Under the pieces are notes generated by a model, which worked only from the letters and a program-made list of their open reading frames with translations, made no database searches and was not told the origin of the DNA. Source: Akkermansiaceae bacterium UBA7890 (GTDB lineage: Bacteria; Verrucomicrobiota; Verrucomicrobiia; Verrucomicrobiales; Akkermansiaceae). From it: a stretch of DNA of 57,725 nt. Of this stretch, positions 43,174-52,159 are shown piece by piece; the stretch's first letter is position 1; each line of letters starts with the position of its first letter. The DNA lies in contig DLRK01000050.1 in NCBI GenBank assembly GCA_002501065.1, forward strand, positions 1-57,725, given 5' to 3'. Both the position numbers and the translations under genes were made by a program.

Positions 43174-44718
43174 ATGCCAAAATCACCTGTGGTTCTCATT
43201 ATCCGAGATGGTTGGGGCGTGAATCCTGGAGGGGAGGAAACAGCGGAGGCGGACGGAAATGCCACCCTGCTCGCCGAAACCCCGTTTCACGATGAGATGC
43301 TGACCAGGTATCCCAGGGGATTCGTGAGTTGTTCGGGAATGGATGTGGGTCTGCCCGACGGCCAGATGGGCAATTCCGAGGTAGGGCATCTGAACCTGGG
43401 AGCGGGGCGGATCGTTTATCAGGATCTGACCCGGATCAACAAGGTGATCGAGAGCGGAGAACTGGCTGGGAATGCAGTTCTCCGGGAGGCGTTTTCGAAG
43501 GCCCGCTCCAGTCGACTGCATCTGATAGGACTGGTTTCGGATGGCGGGGTGCACAGCCACCAGAATCACCTGGTGGCTCTGGCAGGAGCCGCCAGGGCGG
43601 CAGGCGTTGAGGATATCATGGCCCATGCCATTACAGACGGACGGGACACCTCGCCCACTGGTGGAGCGGATTTTCTTGGAGAGGTGGAAGATGGGCTCGC
43701 GGAGTACGGCGCGCGTATTGCGACGGTGGTAGGTCGCTATTTTGCAATGGACCGGGATCGTCGATGGGAACGGACCAAGCTGGGATGGGACGCCATCGTC
43801 CATGGTGTTGGTGAGGCGAGTGAGATTCTGGCCAGCGAGGCGGTGGCGCAGCAATACGGGAAGAACAAGACAGACGAGTTTCTGCCTGCCATCATTTTCC
43901 ACGAGGCCAACACACAACGCGTTCGCGATGGAGATGTCGTTCTTTTCTTCAATTTCCGTGCGGACCGGGCCCGCCAGCTCTCGGAAGCCTTCCTGGCCGG
44001 GGGATTCGAGGACTTCGACACGGGGGCACGTCCGGACGTCCACTACGTGACCCTGACCGAATACGACGAAACCTACGATTGCCCGGTGGTCTTTCCCTCG
44101 GAAACTCTGGTGAACGTGCTCGGACAGGTGGTGGCAGCCGCCGGGAGGAATCAACTCCGCATTGCGGAAACGGAGAAGTATCCGCATGTCACCTACTTCT
44201 TCAACGGCGGGGAGGAAGTGCCTTGTGCGGAGGAGGAGAGGATCATTATCCCGTCTCCGAAGGACGTGCCGACCTACGATCACAAGCCGGAGATGAGCGC
44301 TGCTGAAGTGACCGCCACGGTGGTTGAGAAGTTGAAGGATTATGATCTCGTCATTCTCAATTATGCGAACCCGGACATGGTGGGGCACACCGGGGTCATC
44401 GAGGCAGCCGTCAAGGCGGTGAAAACCATTGATGATGCTGTGCGGCAGGTGGTGGAGGAGACCCTGCGACTGGGGGGCAGGCTGCTCATCACGGCAGATC
44501 ATGGCAACTGCGAGTTCATGCGCAATTCCGATGGTTCTCCCCACACCGCGCACACCACCAACCTCGTCCACGCGGTTTATGTAGCCGATGATGCCGAGGG
44601 CAGGATGGTTGATGACGGGATCCTGGCGGACGTGGCACCCACTCTCCTGGCAATGCTGGGACTTCAGCAACCTCCCGAAATGACCGGAAGGAACCTGGTG
44701 TGCGAACGGGGAAGCTAA
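43174..44718 (+). CDS. gpmI: 2,3-bisphosphoglycerate-independent phosphoglycerate mutase
   Basis: 514 residues from ATG 43174 (MPKSPVVLIIRDGWG), the usual family length. It interconverts 3- and 2-phosphoglycerate in glycolysis/gluconeogenesis. Alkaline-phosphatase-type metal sites are visible: RDGWGVNP, the phospho-Ser (about 68) in GQMGNSEVGHLNLGAGR, ITDGRDTSPTG, NFRADRARQL, LNYANPDMVGHTG and TADHGNCE. The longer open frame upstream is dismissed. Confidence 0.95.
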   Translation: MPKSPVVLIIRDGWGVNPGGEETAEADGNATLLAETPFHDEMLTRYPRGFVSCSGMDVGLPDGQMGNSEVGHLNLGAGRIVYQDLTRINKVIESGELAGNAVLREAFSKARSSRLHLIGLVSDGGVHSHQNHLVALAGAARAAGVEDIMAHAITDGRDTSPTGGADFLGEVEDGLAEYGARIATVVGRYFAMDRDRRWERTKLGWDAIVHGVGEASEILASEAVAQQYGKNKTDEFLPAIIFHEANTQRVRDGDVVLFFNFRADRARQLSEAFLAGGFEDFDTGARPDVHYVTLTEYDETYDCPVVFPSETLVNVLGQVVAAAGRNQLRIAETEKYPHVTYFFNGGEEVPCAEEERIIIPSPKDVPTYDHKPEMSAAEVTATVVEKLKDYDLVILNYANPDMVGHTGVIEAAVKAVKTIDDAVRQVVEETLRLGGRLLITADHGNCEFMRNSDGSPHTAHTTNLVHAVYVADDAEGRMVDDGILADVAPTLLAMLGLQQPPEMTGRNLVCERGS

Positions 44719-44730
44719 GAGACTTCCTGC

Positions 44731-44747
44731 GGCAGGTAAGACCTGCC
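44731..44747. terminator. Hairpin between convergent gpmI and nagZ
   Basis: GGCAGGT (44731-44737) pairs perfectly with ACCTGCC (44741-44747) across a three-base loop, 12 bases after the gpmI stop. No T-run follows on either strand. It is symmetric and could end transcription from both sides. Confidence 0.45.
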
Positions 44748-44804
44748 AGAGTGTTCCAGCGGTCTCCCCAGGCGATAAGCCCGTCTTGCAGGTGAGAAGG
44801 GGAA

Positions 44805-45893
44805 TCAATAATCCTCCACCGGACTCTGCGGTGGTCCGTCGGCATCGGGACCGCTCTCCTCTCCGAGGACATCCTTGCGGAGTTTGGTGAGGTCTCCGGC
44901 AATTTCGGTGAGGGTTGCCTCCGAGAAACCGGGAGGAATCCGGAGGCGCTTCCTCGCCTTCTCGATACGGATATCGATGTCGTGGAGAACCGGACCTGGA
45001 AGTTCCTGCAGGGCAGCCAGGGTCTGTCGGGCATTCATGAATTCGTGGCAGAGCAGGACAAGGTCGCCCCCCGCTTCGATCGCCAGGCGGGCCGCTTCAG
45101 GGGTGCCGTATCCCTGTTGAATAGCTCCCATGTCGAGGTCGTCAGTGAGGACAAGATGCTCGTCGAACCCTAGTCGGTCTCGGAGCAGTCCCTGGATGAT
45201 GTTGCGGGAGAGCGAGGCGGGAAGGCCGTCGGCGTCGATTCGAGGAAAATGGAGATGACTGATCATGATGGCGTCCAGTTCCGGCATGAGGGCGGTATAG
45301 GGAATGAGGTCGCTGCGTTGCAGTTCATCGGTGTCCATCTCGACCACCGGAAGATCATGATGAGGGTCATTGGCGGCGCGTCCCCCGGCCGGGAAGTGCT
45401 TGGCGCATCCGAGGATGCGCTGGCGTCGTTGCCAGCGATTGAACACACCGGCATTGTTGATGACCTCCTGATCGCTCTCGCCCCAACAGCGGCCCCGGAG
45501 GGCGTTGGAGGCCCCGGGGAGGTGATCAATGTCGAGAACGGGGGCGAGATTGAAGTTGATCCCGAGGAGATCGAGGAGTCGCCCGGTGGCCCAGCCGGCC
45601 CGGGCGATCAGACCAGCGTCACCCGTCCTTCGTAACTGTTCCGGGGAGGGGGGAGCGGGAGCAAAGGGGGCGGTGCGCCAGACTCGCCCCCCTTCATTAT
45701 CGATAGCGATGAAGGGAGGGGTCCGGCACAGCGCGCGAAGCTCATCAGTGAGTTGGCGGGTTTGCCTGGCATTGACCAGGTTTCGGGTGAAAAGGACAAA
45801 TCCGCCGGGTTGCAGTTCGCGATAGAGAGCGCCTTCCTCGCGGGTGAGTTCCGGACCGTTGACGCCCAGGAGGAGGAGTTGATTGGGTGACAT
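44805..45893 (-). CDS. nagZ: Glycoside hydrolase family 3 protein, NagZ-like beta-N-acetylhexosaminidase
   Basis: 362 residues from ATG 45893, preceded by GGAGAG. GH3 barrel of the single-domain NagZ type: PFIAIDNEGGRVWR, LGINFNLAPVLDID, and the nucleophile Asp in VLTDDLDMGAI. NagZ removes GlcNAc from peptidoglycan muropeptides during cell-wall recycling. The catalytic loop is atypical: the usual KHFPGHG reads KHFPAGG (about residues 165-171), although the Asp-x-His dyad that follows (NDPHHD) is kept. It is last in a leftward kdsB-pyrG-nagZ cluster, 40 bases after pyrG. No signal peptide, in line with a cytoplasmic enzyme. Confidence 0.82.
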   Translation of the reverse strand: MSPNQLLLLGVNGPELTREEGALYRELQPGGFVLFTRNLVNARQTRQLTDELRALCRTPPFIAIDNEGGRVWRTAPFAPAPPSPEQLRRTGDAGLIARAGWATGRLLDLLGINFNLAPVLDIDHLPGASNALRGRCWGESDQEVINNAGVFNRWQRRQRILGCAKHFPAGGRAANDPHHDLPVVEMDTDELQRSDLIPYTALMPELDAIMISHLHFPRIDADGLPASLSRNIIQGLLRDRLGFDEHLVLTDDLDMGAIQQGYGTPEAARLAIEAGGDLVLLCHEFMNARQTLAALQELPGPVLHDIDIRIEKARKRLRIPPGFSEATLTEIAGDLTKLRKDVLGEESGPDADGPPQSPVEDY

Positions 45894-45933
45894 GGGGGCT
45901 CTCCGGTGACGGCGAAGCGCCGGGCACCGGGGT

Positions 45934-47553
45934 TCAGGCCGGCACAGCAACCTTTGCGTCCAGCGCGGCTTTCACGAATCCCGAGAAGAGGGGATGCGGC
46001 TTGTTGGGCATGGATTGAAACTCCGGATGGAACTGGGCGCCCAGATAGAAGGGGTGATCGGAGAGTTCGATGATTTCCACCAGACCCTCCCTGACGGAGG
46101 TGGAGGCGATTACCATTCCCGCGTCCTGGAATTGATCGAGATAGTCGGGGTTGAACTCGTAGCGGTGGCGGTGACGTTCACTGATAACGTTGGCGCCACC
46201 GTAGAGTTCTGCCGCCATGGTCCCGGCCAGGAGATTGGACTCGCTGGCTCCCAGGCGCATGGTGGCGCCCATGTCCTCCACTCCCTTCTGCTCCTCCTGC
46301 AGGCAGATGACCGGATGCGGAGTGTCCTTGCGGCATTCAGTGGTATCCGCGCCCTCTAACCCGCAGACGTTGCGGGCGAACTCGATGGTGGCCACCTGCA
46401 TACCGAGACAGATCCCAAGGTAGGGGATGCGCATGGTGCGGGCATAGTGGGCGGCCTGGATCTTGCCTTCGATGCCGCGGTCACCAAATCCCCCCGGGAT
46501 GAGGATGCCGTCGACTTCCCCGATGCTGTTCTGAGCCCCGTGTTCCTCGATCGATTCCGAGTCCACCCGCACGATGTTCACCTTGGTGTGATGGTCGGCG
46601 CCCGCGATGGCAAGTGACTCGTAGATGGACTTGTATGCGTCCTGCAGTTCGATGTACTTGCCTGCTACCGCAATGTTCACGGTGTGCTTTGGTTTGATCA
46701 GGCGGTCCACGAAATCCTCCCAGCCCTGCAGGTCGGGGGTAGGGGAATCAATTCCCAGATTGTCGACTACGAGGCGGTCGATCTTGTCGCGCCGCAGGTC
46801 AAGAGGGCACTCATAGATAGTGTGCTTCACGTCCCGGAAAGCCACCACGTTCTTCTTCTCGACGTTGCAGAACATTGCAATCTTTCGTCGGTTGTCCTCG
46901 TCGAGGTCATGCTCGGTACGGCAGATGATGATATCCGGTTGGATCCCGATTTCGCGCAACTTGGCAACCGACTGCTGGGTGGGCTTGGTCTTGATCTCCC
47001 CCGCCGCCCGGATGAGGGGCAGGAGGGTGACGTGAATGAAGCAAACGTTTTCGCGACCCACCTCGAGGGAAAACTGACGGAGGGCCTCCAGGAAGAGGTG
47101 CCCCTCAATGTCCCCCACGGTGCCTCCAATCTCGGTGATGATGACGTCGACCTCCGGGTTCATTGATGAGAGGTCATGGATGCGGGCCTTGATCTCGTCG
47201 GTTACGTGGGGGATGAACTGCACGGTCTTCCCGAGGTAGTCGCCTCTACGTTCCTTCTTGATGACGTTCTCGAAGACCTGGCCCGAGGTGAGATTGTTGA
47301 AACGGGTCAGGACGCAGTTGGTGAAGCGCTCATAGTGTCCAAGATCCAGATCGGTTTCCGCTCCGTCGTTGAGGACGTAGACCTCCCCGTGCTGGTAGGG
47401 AGACATGGTCCCGGGATCAACATTGAGGTAGGGATCGAACTTCTGAATAGTGACCTTGAGGCCACGGTGCTCAAGCAGAGTGCCGATGGATGCGGAGGCG
47501 AGTCCCTTTCCAAGGGAGGAGACCACTCCTCCGGTGACGAAGATGTATTTCAC
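45934..47553 (-). CDS. pyrG: CTP synthase
   Basis: 539 residues if started at GTG 47553 (VKYIFVTGGVVSSLGKGL), where homology begins; an ATG at 47607 would overlap kdsB by 23 bases. The synthetase domain shows SLGKGLASASIG, KFDPYLNVDPGTMSPYQHGEVYVL and EIGGTVGDIE. The C-terminal class I glutamine amidotransferase domain has the nucleophile in GICLGMQ and the HPE in AQFHPEFQS. It aminates UTP to CTP with glutamine and ATP. CTP is a substrate of KdsB, encoded just upstream. Confidence 0.95.
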   Translation of the reverse strand: MKYIFVTGGVVSSLGKGLASASIGTLLEHRGLKVTIQKFDPYLNVDPGTMSPYQHGEVYVLNDGAETDLDLGHYERFTNCVLTRFNNLTSGQVFENVIKKERRGDYLGKTVQFIPHVTDEIKARIHDLSSMNPEVDVIITEIGGTVGDIEGHLFLEALRQFSLEVGRENVCFIHVTLLPLIRAAGEIKTKPTQQSVAKLREIGIQPDIIICRTEHDLDEDNRRKIAMFCNVEKKNVVAFRDVKHTIYECPLDLRRDKIDRLVVDNLGIDSPTPDLQGWEDFVDRLIKPKHTVNIAVAGKYIELQDAYKSIYESLAIAGADHHTKVNIVRVDSESIEEHGAQNSIGEVDGILIPGGFGDRGIEGKIQAAHYARTMRIPYLGICLGMQVATIEFARNVCGLEGADTTECRKDTPHPVICLQEEQKGVEDMGATMRLGASESNLLAGTMAAELYGGANVISERHRHRYEFNPDYLDQFQDAGMVIASTSVREGLVEIIELSDHPFYLGAQFHPEFQSMPNKPHPLFSGFVKAALDAKVAVPA

Positions 47554-47584
47554 GCCAGGTGATTGGTTATTAGTGCTCAGGATA

Positions 47585-48346
47585 TTATGGAGGGTTGCAG
47601 GAGGCAAGGAGGGCTTCCAGGTGTGGAACCTGTTCGGGGGTGTCGAGTCCGATGGAATGATCTTTGGTCAGTACAACGCGGATGCGGGCGCCGTTTTCAA
47701 GGGCGCGGAGTTGCTCGAGTTGTTCCGCCCGTTCAAGCAGGCCGGGAGGCCAACTGACGAACTGTTCAAGGAAATCGCGACGGTAGCCGTAGAGGCCCAT
47801 GTGGCGCAGGGGCACGAGGGTGTCGGGCTGGGTCCTGAGGAAGGGAATGGGGCTGCGGGAGAAGTAGAGCGCGTTTCCTCCCCCGTCGACGACGACCTTC
47901 ACGATATCGGGGTCATCGAGTTGAGCGCGGTCGGTCATGGGATTGGCGGCCGTGATCATGGGCAGGTCGGGTTCGGCTGTCAAAGCGGTCACGAAGGAGT
48001 CGACCAGGGCTGGATCCACAAGGGGTTCGTCACCCTGGATGTTAATGACGTGGGTGACGTCGGGATGTGGCGCCACGGCTTCCGCAATGCGGTCCGTTCC
48101 CGTGGGATGATCCGGGGAAGTCATGACAACCTCGGCACCGATGGAGCGGGCCTCTTCCTCAATGCGAACATCGTCGGTGGCGACCAGAAGGAGGTCGAGT
48201 TGTTCACACTGGTTCACACGCTCAAAGACGTGCCGGAGCAGGCTCTTGCCGGCGAGGTGATGGAGGGGCTTTCCGGGGAAGCGGGAGGATCCCCATCGGG
48301 CGGGGATGATACCAGCGACCTTGGCTGTCGTTCCCTCTGCAGGCAC
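47585..48346 (-). CDS. kdsB: 3-deoxy-manno-octulosonate cytidylyltransferase (CMP-Kdo synthetase)
   Basis: 253 residues from GTG 48346, the only start ahead of the conserved block. KdsB landmarks: GIIPARWGSSRFPGKPL, ATDDVRIEEEA, VVMTSPDHPTGTDRIAEA, INIQGDEPLVDP and YGYRRDFLEQF. It activates Kdo with CTP for lipopolysaccharide inner-core synthesis, pointing to a Gram-negative envelope. pyrG follows 31 bases later, pairing the CTP-making and CTP-using enzymes. The gene diverges from the symporter. Confidence 0.93.
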   Translation of the reverse strand: MPAEGTTAKVAGIIPARWGSSRFPGKPLHHLAGKSLLRHVFERVNQCEQLDLLLVATDDVRIEEEARSIGAEVVMTSPDHPTGTDRIAEAVAPHPDVTHVINIQGDEPLVDPALVDSFVTALTAEPDLPMITAANPMTDRAQLDDPDIVKVVVDGGGNALYFSRSPIPFLRTQPDTLVPLRHMGLYGYRRDFLEQFVSWPPGLLERAEQLEQLRALENGARIRVVLTKDHSIGLDTPEQVPHLEALLASCNPP

Positions 48347-48471
48347 CTTAACGAATAAAAAGGCAGACTATCCGTTCGGAGCAGGGCGACAAGAATATTA
48401 CTTTCGATTGGTTGAATTTTTTCAGCGAAGGGTCGACGGAGGGAGAAGAGGGCGGTAGGGTGGAACTGCGG

Positions 48472-50094
48472 ATGGAGATTCACGAGTGGTTCGAGCCCCT
48501 GGACTGGATAGTGCTCTTCGGCTACCTCGGATTGACCACCTGGGTTGGGCACAAGATGCGGGGGAAACAGGCCTCCATGAGTGATTTCTTTGCGGGTGGG
48601 CGGTCGCTCCCATGGCTGGCGGTGTGCGGCTCGATCATCGCGACGGAGATCAGTGGAGTCACTTTTATCGGGGTGCCAGGCGGAGTGATGGCGGCCAATG
48701 GAGATTTCACCTACATGATATGGGCGCTCGGCTCGATTATGGGCAGGGTTGTTGTGGGGGTGTTTTTCACCAAGGTCTTTTACCAGGAAGGCATATACAG
48801 CCCCTACGACTACATGGGTTGCCGGATCAAGCCGGAGCTTCGAACCCTTGCGACCGTCTTTTTCACGATCGGATCAATCCTGGCACAAAGCGTTCGGGTG
48901 CTGGTGGCGGCCATTCCGCTCATGATCGTGACTCCGTTCTCCTTTGAGATCTGCATCCTTATCATCGGCTTATTTGCGATTGGCTGGACCTTGATGGGCG
49001 GTATGCGGACCGTTATCTGGACCGATGTCATGCAGTTTTTTCTCTTTGCAACGGGAGGGATCATCACGCTGGTTTGGGCGGGAGCGCATCTCGGAGCCGG
49101 ATGGCTTGAGATTGCTGCGGAGGCCGGGAAAACGAAATGGCTGACCTTTGACACGGGAGTGTCTGACGCCTTCAAATTCACCTTCTGGGTTGCGGTTTTT
49201 GCGGTGCCTTTCCTCAACGTCGGGGCCTTCGGGGTCGATCAGTTGAACGCCCAGCGAATGTTCTGCTGCAGGAATGCCAAGGATGCAAGGAAGGCGATCA
49301 TCTGGAGTTCGGCCGGACAGGGGGTGACTTTCCTCATGCTCATGGTCGGGGCAGCCCTTTTCGTCTGGTATGCCAATCATCCGCCAGAAGGGACGGTCGC
49401 AGAGGGCATGGGCTGGAAAGCGGACGAGGGAAATCCCGGAAAACCCGACAATGTATTCCCCATCTGGATCGTGAAGGAGTTGCCACCCGGATTGAGTGGC
49501 TTGATCCTGGGAGGAGTTTTCGCGGCGGCAATCTCAAGTCTCGACTCGATTCTGGCAGCCCTGAGCCAGACCACCATATCGGTGCTTTACGATCCCGCCG
49601 GCCAGGAGGATCCCCGACAACAGCGCAAACTTGTCTCCCGAAGCCGGATGTGGGTGGTTTTTTGGGGAGGGTTCCTGACGGGTTTCACCCTTTTGATGCG
49701 CTGGGTACAGGAGAATACAGGCGTTGCCATTCTTCCGCTCGCGTTCGGGATGACGACTTACACGATGGGTCCACTATTAGGAATGTTCCTGTGTGCTTTG
49801 CTGGGACGGGGCAGTTTTCTCGGACTTGTGATCGGTTCAGTTGTATCGTTCACGGGTGTCCTCTTTATCCGCAATGACGTGTGGGTGCTGCTTCACACTC
49901 TCGAATTCATCAAGATGCCGTATGAGTGGCTCGCTTCCCTTCCCATGTATTATATTGAGGGCGAGGGTGATGCGCAGTTGCTCAGGACGAGCGTGGGCTT
50001 TTACTGGGCATGGCCCGCTACCACGATCGCGACCTTTGTCTTTGGCTACTTCTGGCCCAGGGCCGCGGAAGGGACAAACCGGAGCTCGATTTAG
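48472..50094 (+). CDS. Sodium:solute symporter family (SSSF) transporter
   Basis: About 540 residues from ATG 48472 (MEIHEWFEPLDWIVL); a GTG at 48460 with a purine-rich leader is also possible. A typical SSS core is present: WVGHKMRGKQASMSDFFAGGRSLPWLAVCGSIIATEISGVTF at the N-terminus (TM1-2), LAQSVRVLVAAIPLMIVTPF, GMRTVIWTDVMQFFLFA, and SGLILGGVFAAAISSLDSILAALSQTT with the Na+-binding SSLDS motif. Twelve or more membrane helices are likely. The family imports sugars, carboxylates, proline or iodide with Na+. The substrate is not decided; a sugar or sialic-acid-like solute is plausible. Confidence 0.87.
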   Translation: MEIHEWFEPLDWIVLFGYLGLTTWVGHKMRGKQASMSDFFAGGRSLPWLAVCGSIIATEISGVTFIGVPGGVMAANGDFTYMIWALGSIMGRVVVGVFFTKVFYQEGIYSPYDYMGCRIKPELRTLATVFFTIGSILAQSVRVLVAAIPLMIVTPFSFEICILIIGLFAIGWTLMGGMRTVIWTDVMQFFLFATGGIITLVWAGAHLGAGWLEIAAEAGKTKWLTFDTGVSDAFKFTFWVAVFAVPFLNVGAFGVDQLNAQRMFCCRNAKDARKAIIWSSAGQGVTFLMLMVGAALFVWYANHPPEGTVAEGMGWKADEGNPGKPDNVFPIWIVKELPPGLSGLILGGVFAAAISSLDSILAALSQTTISVLYDPAGQEDPRQQRKLVSRSRMWVVFWGGFLTGFTLLMRWVQENTGVAILPLAFGMTTYTMGPLLGMFLCALLGRGSFLGLVIGSVVSFTGVLFIRNDVWVLLHTLEFIKMPYEWLASLPMYYIEGEGDAQLLRTSVGFYWAWPATTIATFVFGYFWPRAAEGTNRSSI

Positions 50095-50496
50095 CCGGCC
50101 AGAGGTGCCGGGCAGGCCCGGATGGGCAGGTTGGGGATGAAGGAGTTTGCTCTCAGCGTGTTGCGCCTGTCCGGGGCCACCATTTGAGTTCATGAGGCTG
50201 AAATGGAGCCCAGTGTCAAGATAATGCAGGAACCGATTTGGTCAGGGATTCAAACTGCTTGTTTCGTTTGGTGAGCTTAACAGGCGACCTTTGAAGTCTA
50301 ACACCGGCGACGCCGTGGAACGCTTGTGGAAAAGAGCCGTGAAGGGCGCGCGATTTTCTTCACTGAAAAATTTTGACGATCTCGTTACAGACAGTAATTC
50401 CATGGAAGCTGTTCCTCGCGGGTTGTCAGGTTTCAAAGTTGAGCGGGGAACGGATAAACAAAGATCAATAAAAACGCCAGGAATTGGAGAACAGTA
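50095..50496. other. 402-base gap upstream of dnaA; weak origin candidate
   Basis: No open frame or RNA gene is seen. The second half (50200-50496) is more AT-rich than the surroundings, with stretches such as GATTTTCTTCACTG, AAAAATTTT and GATCAATAAAAACG. Only one site fits the DnaA-box consensus TTWTNCACA. Lack of a box cluster argues against a typical oriC; it may simply be the dnaA promoter region. Confidence 0.35.
50325..50333 (-). promoter_or_regulatory. Single DnaA-box-like site
   Basis: TGTGGAAAA on the plus strand is TTTTCCACA on the minus strand, a full match to the relaxed consensus TTWTNCACA. It lies 164 bases upstream of dnaA and could serve in autoregulation. A lone nonamer of this relaxed kind can occur by chance. 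Confidence 0.3.
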
Positions 50497-51939
50497 ATGA
50501 GCAGAAGGGATGAAGGTGGTGTTTCGGCACCAAGAGGGACAAGAGTGGAGGAAGTGTCCGCCCGCAGCGGGGCGCGCATCAGCACAGAAGAAGCGAGGAC
50601 GCAGATCCTCAGGCTATTGGACGCCCGGTTGAGCGGAGACGCGACTGAGCGCTGGTTTAAGCACATGCAACTCGTGGTGGAGGACGCGAATCAGGTCACT
50701 GTTTTCGTGCCCACCGAGACGCATGTGCTCTGGATTCAGGAGAATTTCCTGCCTGAGCTGACCCACGCGCTGTCCCAGGTGCTGGGTTGCGGAGGGAGAC
50801 CGCGGGTGCTGGCCATGAACGGAGCGGCAGGGGGACAACTCTCGCTGCTGGAAGAGCCGCAGAGGCAGTCGCGTGCCAAGGAAGTAGCGGCTGAAGCCCT
50901 GGCAAAGTCTTTGAAAAGCGCGGGACTCAATCCGCTCTACACTTTCGACCGCTTTGTCGTGGGAGGAAACAACCAGTTTGCTCATGCGGCATGCAAGGCC
51001 ATCGCGGCGGGTGTTCGCACGGCTTACAACCCGCTTTTCATTCACGGTGGATCCGGACTCGGCAAGACCCATCTCATGCAGGCGATCGGACAGGATATCC
51101 TGAAGGCCCGTCCGGATTCCAAGGTCATTTATCTGACCTGCGAGAAATTCACGAATGAGTTCATCCTGGCAGTCCAGAAGGGCAATCTCGACAACTTCCG
51201 GCGCCGCTACCGCCGTGCCGATGTCCTTCTCGTTGACGACGTGCAGTTCCTGAACGGCAAGGAAAAGTCCCAGGAGGAGTTCTTCCACACATTCAACACC
51301 CTGCTCGACGGAAGGGCACAGGTGGTGCTTTCAAGTGATCGTCCTGCTTCAGAAATCCAGACCCTTGAACCACGCCTTGTGTCTCGTTTCGAATGTGGCC
51401 TTACGGTGGCCCTGCAACCACCGCAACTGGAGACCAGGATCGCCATCCTCCGACGCAAGATGGAGGAGTGGGAAGTCAAGATCCCGGAAGACTGGGTGCG
51501 GTTCATTGCCCAGCGTATTCGCAGCAATGTTCGTCGACTAGAAGGGGCCCTGGTGCGGATCGCGACCTTCAATTCTCTCGGCCAGGGAGAGCTCTCAACC
51601 GACAGGATCGAGGATCTCCTGCGCGACATTCTTCGCGAGGAAGCCGCCGCCAAGGTGACTATCGACACTATCCAGAAGATGGTGGCTGATTACTATGATA
51701 TCCGCTTGGCAGACATGACGAGTCGTCGCCGCCCCGCCAATATCGCCTTTCCGCGTCAGATCGCGATGTATCTCTCCCGGAAACTCACCGGAGGCTCCCT
51801 GGTCGAGATCGGGGAGGCATTCGGTGGTCGTGATCACGGCACCGTCATCCACGCCTGCAAGAAGGTTGAGCAGATGATGCAGACCGACGATCAGGTGCGG
51901 CAGACGGTGGCCGCTCTCGGGGCCCGCCTTAACCGCTAG
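50497..51939 (+). CDS. dnaA: Chromosomal replication initiator protein DnaA
   Basis: 480 residues from ATG 50497, behind GGAGA. Domain I (about 30-110, ARLSGDATERWFKHM) has a longer polar N-terminus than usual. Domain III is the AAA+ core: YTFDRFVVGGNNQFAHAA, Walker A HGGSGLGKTHLMQAIG, Walker B LLVDDVQFLNGKE and sensor VVLSSDRPASEI. Domain IV ends with the DnaA signature FGGRDHGTVIHACKKVEQM, which reads the DnaA box. It melts the origin and loads the replicative helicase. dnaN follows after a 220-base gap with a hairpin, not in a tight operon. Confidence 0.96.
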   Translation: MSRRDEGGVSAPRGTRVEEVSARSGARISTEEARTQILRLLDARLSGDATERWFKHMQLVVEDANQVTVFVPTETHVLWIQENFLPELTHALSQVLGCGGRPRVLAMNGAAGGQLSLLEEPQRQSRAKEVAAEALAKSLKSAGLNPLYTFDRFVVGGNNQFAHAACKAIAAGVRTAYNPLFIHGGSGLGKTHLMQAIGQDILKARPDSKVIYLTCEKFTNEFILAVQKGNLDNFRRRYRRADVLLVDDVQFLNGKEKSQEEFFHTFNTLLDGRAQVVLSSDRPASEIQTLEPRLVSRFECGLTVALQPPQLETRIAILRRKMEEWEVKIPEDWVRFIAQRIRSNVRRLEGALVRIATFNSLGQGELSTDRIEDLLRDILREEAAAKVTIDTIQKMVADYYDIRLADMTSRRRPANIAFPRQIAMYLSRKLTGGSLVEIGEAFGGRDHGTVIHACKKVEQMMQTDDQVRQTVAALGARLNR

Positions 51940-51977
51940 GGAGTGCCGGTCATTGCCGACAAAGGAGCCCTTTCAGC

Positions 51978-52009
51978 TCACCCGGATCCGTTTCCCCGGA
52001 TCCGGGTGA
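51978..52009 (+). terminator. Long hairpin after dnaA
   Basis: TCACCCGGATCC (51978-51989) pairs perfectly with GGATCCGGGTGA (51998-52009); one more inner pair leaves a six-base loop. It begins 38 bases after the dnaA stop. No T-run follows, so it is either a U-less terminator separating dnaA from dnaN or an mRNA-stabilising element. Confidence 0.55.
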
Positions 52010-52159
52010 TTGCTTGGGTGGGGTCCGGGCTTGCTGGGCGGAGTCCTGCCCCGCTCTGAGAGTGGGGGTAAAATGTTACTTGTTTCTTAAAGAATGGCTT
52101 GCCAAGCGGGGCATTCTTCCCAAGATCTCCTTATCCCGCTCTTGGGACCCTCTCTGCCA

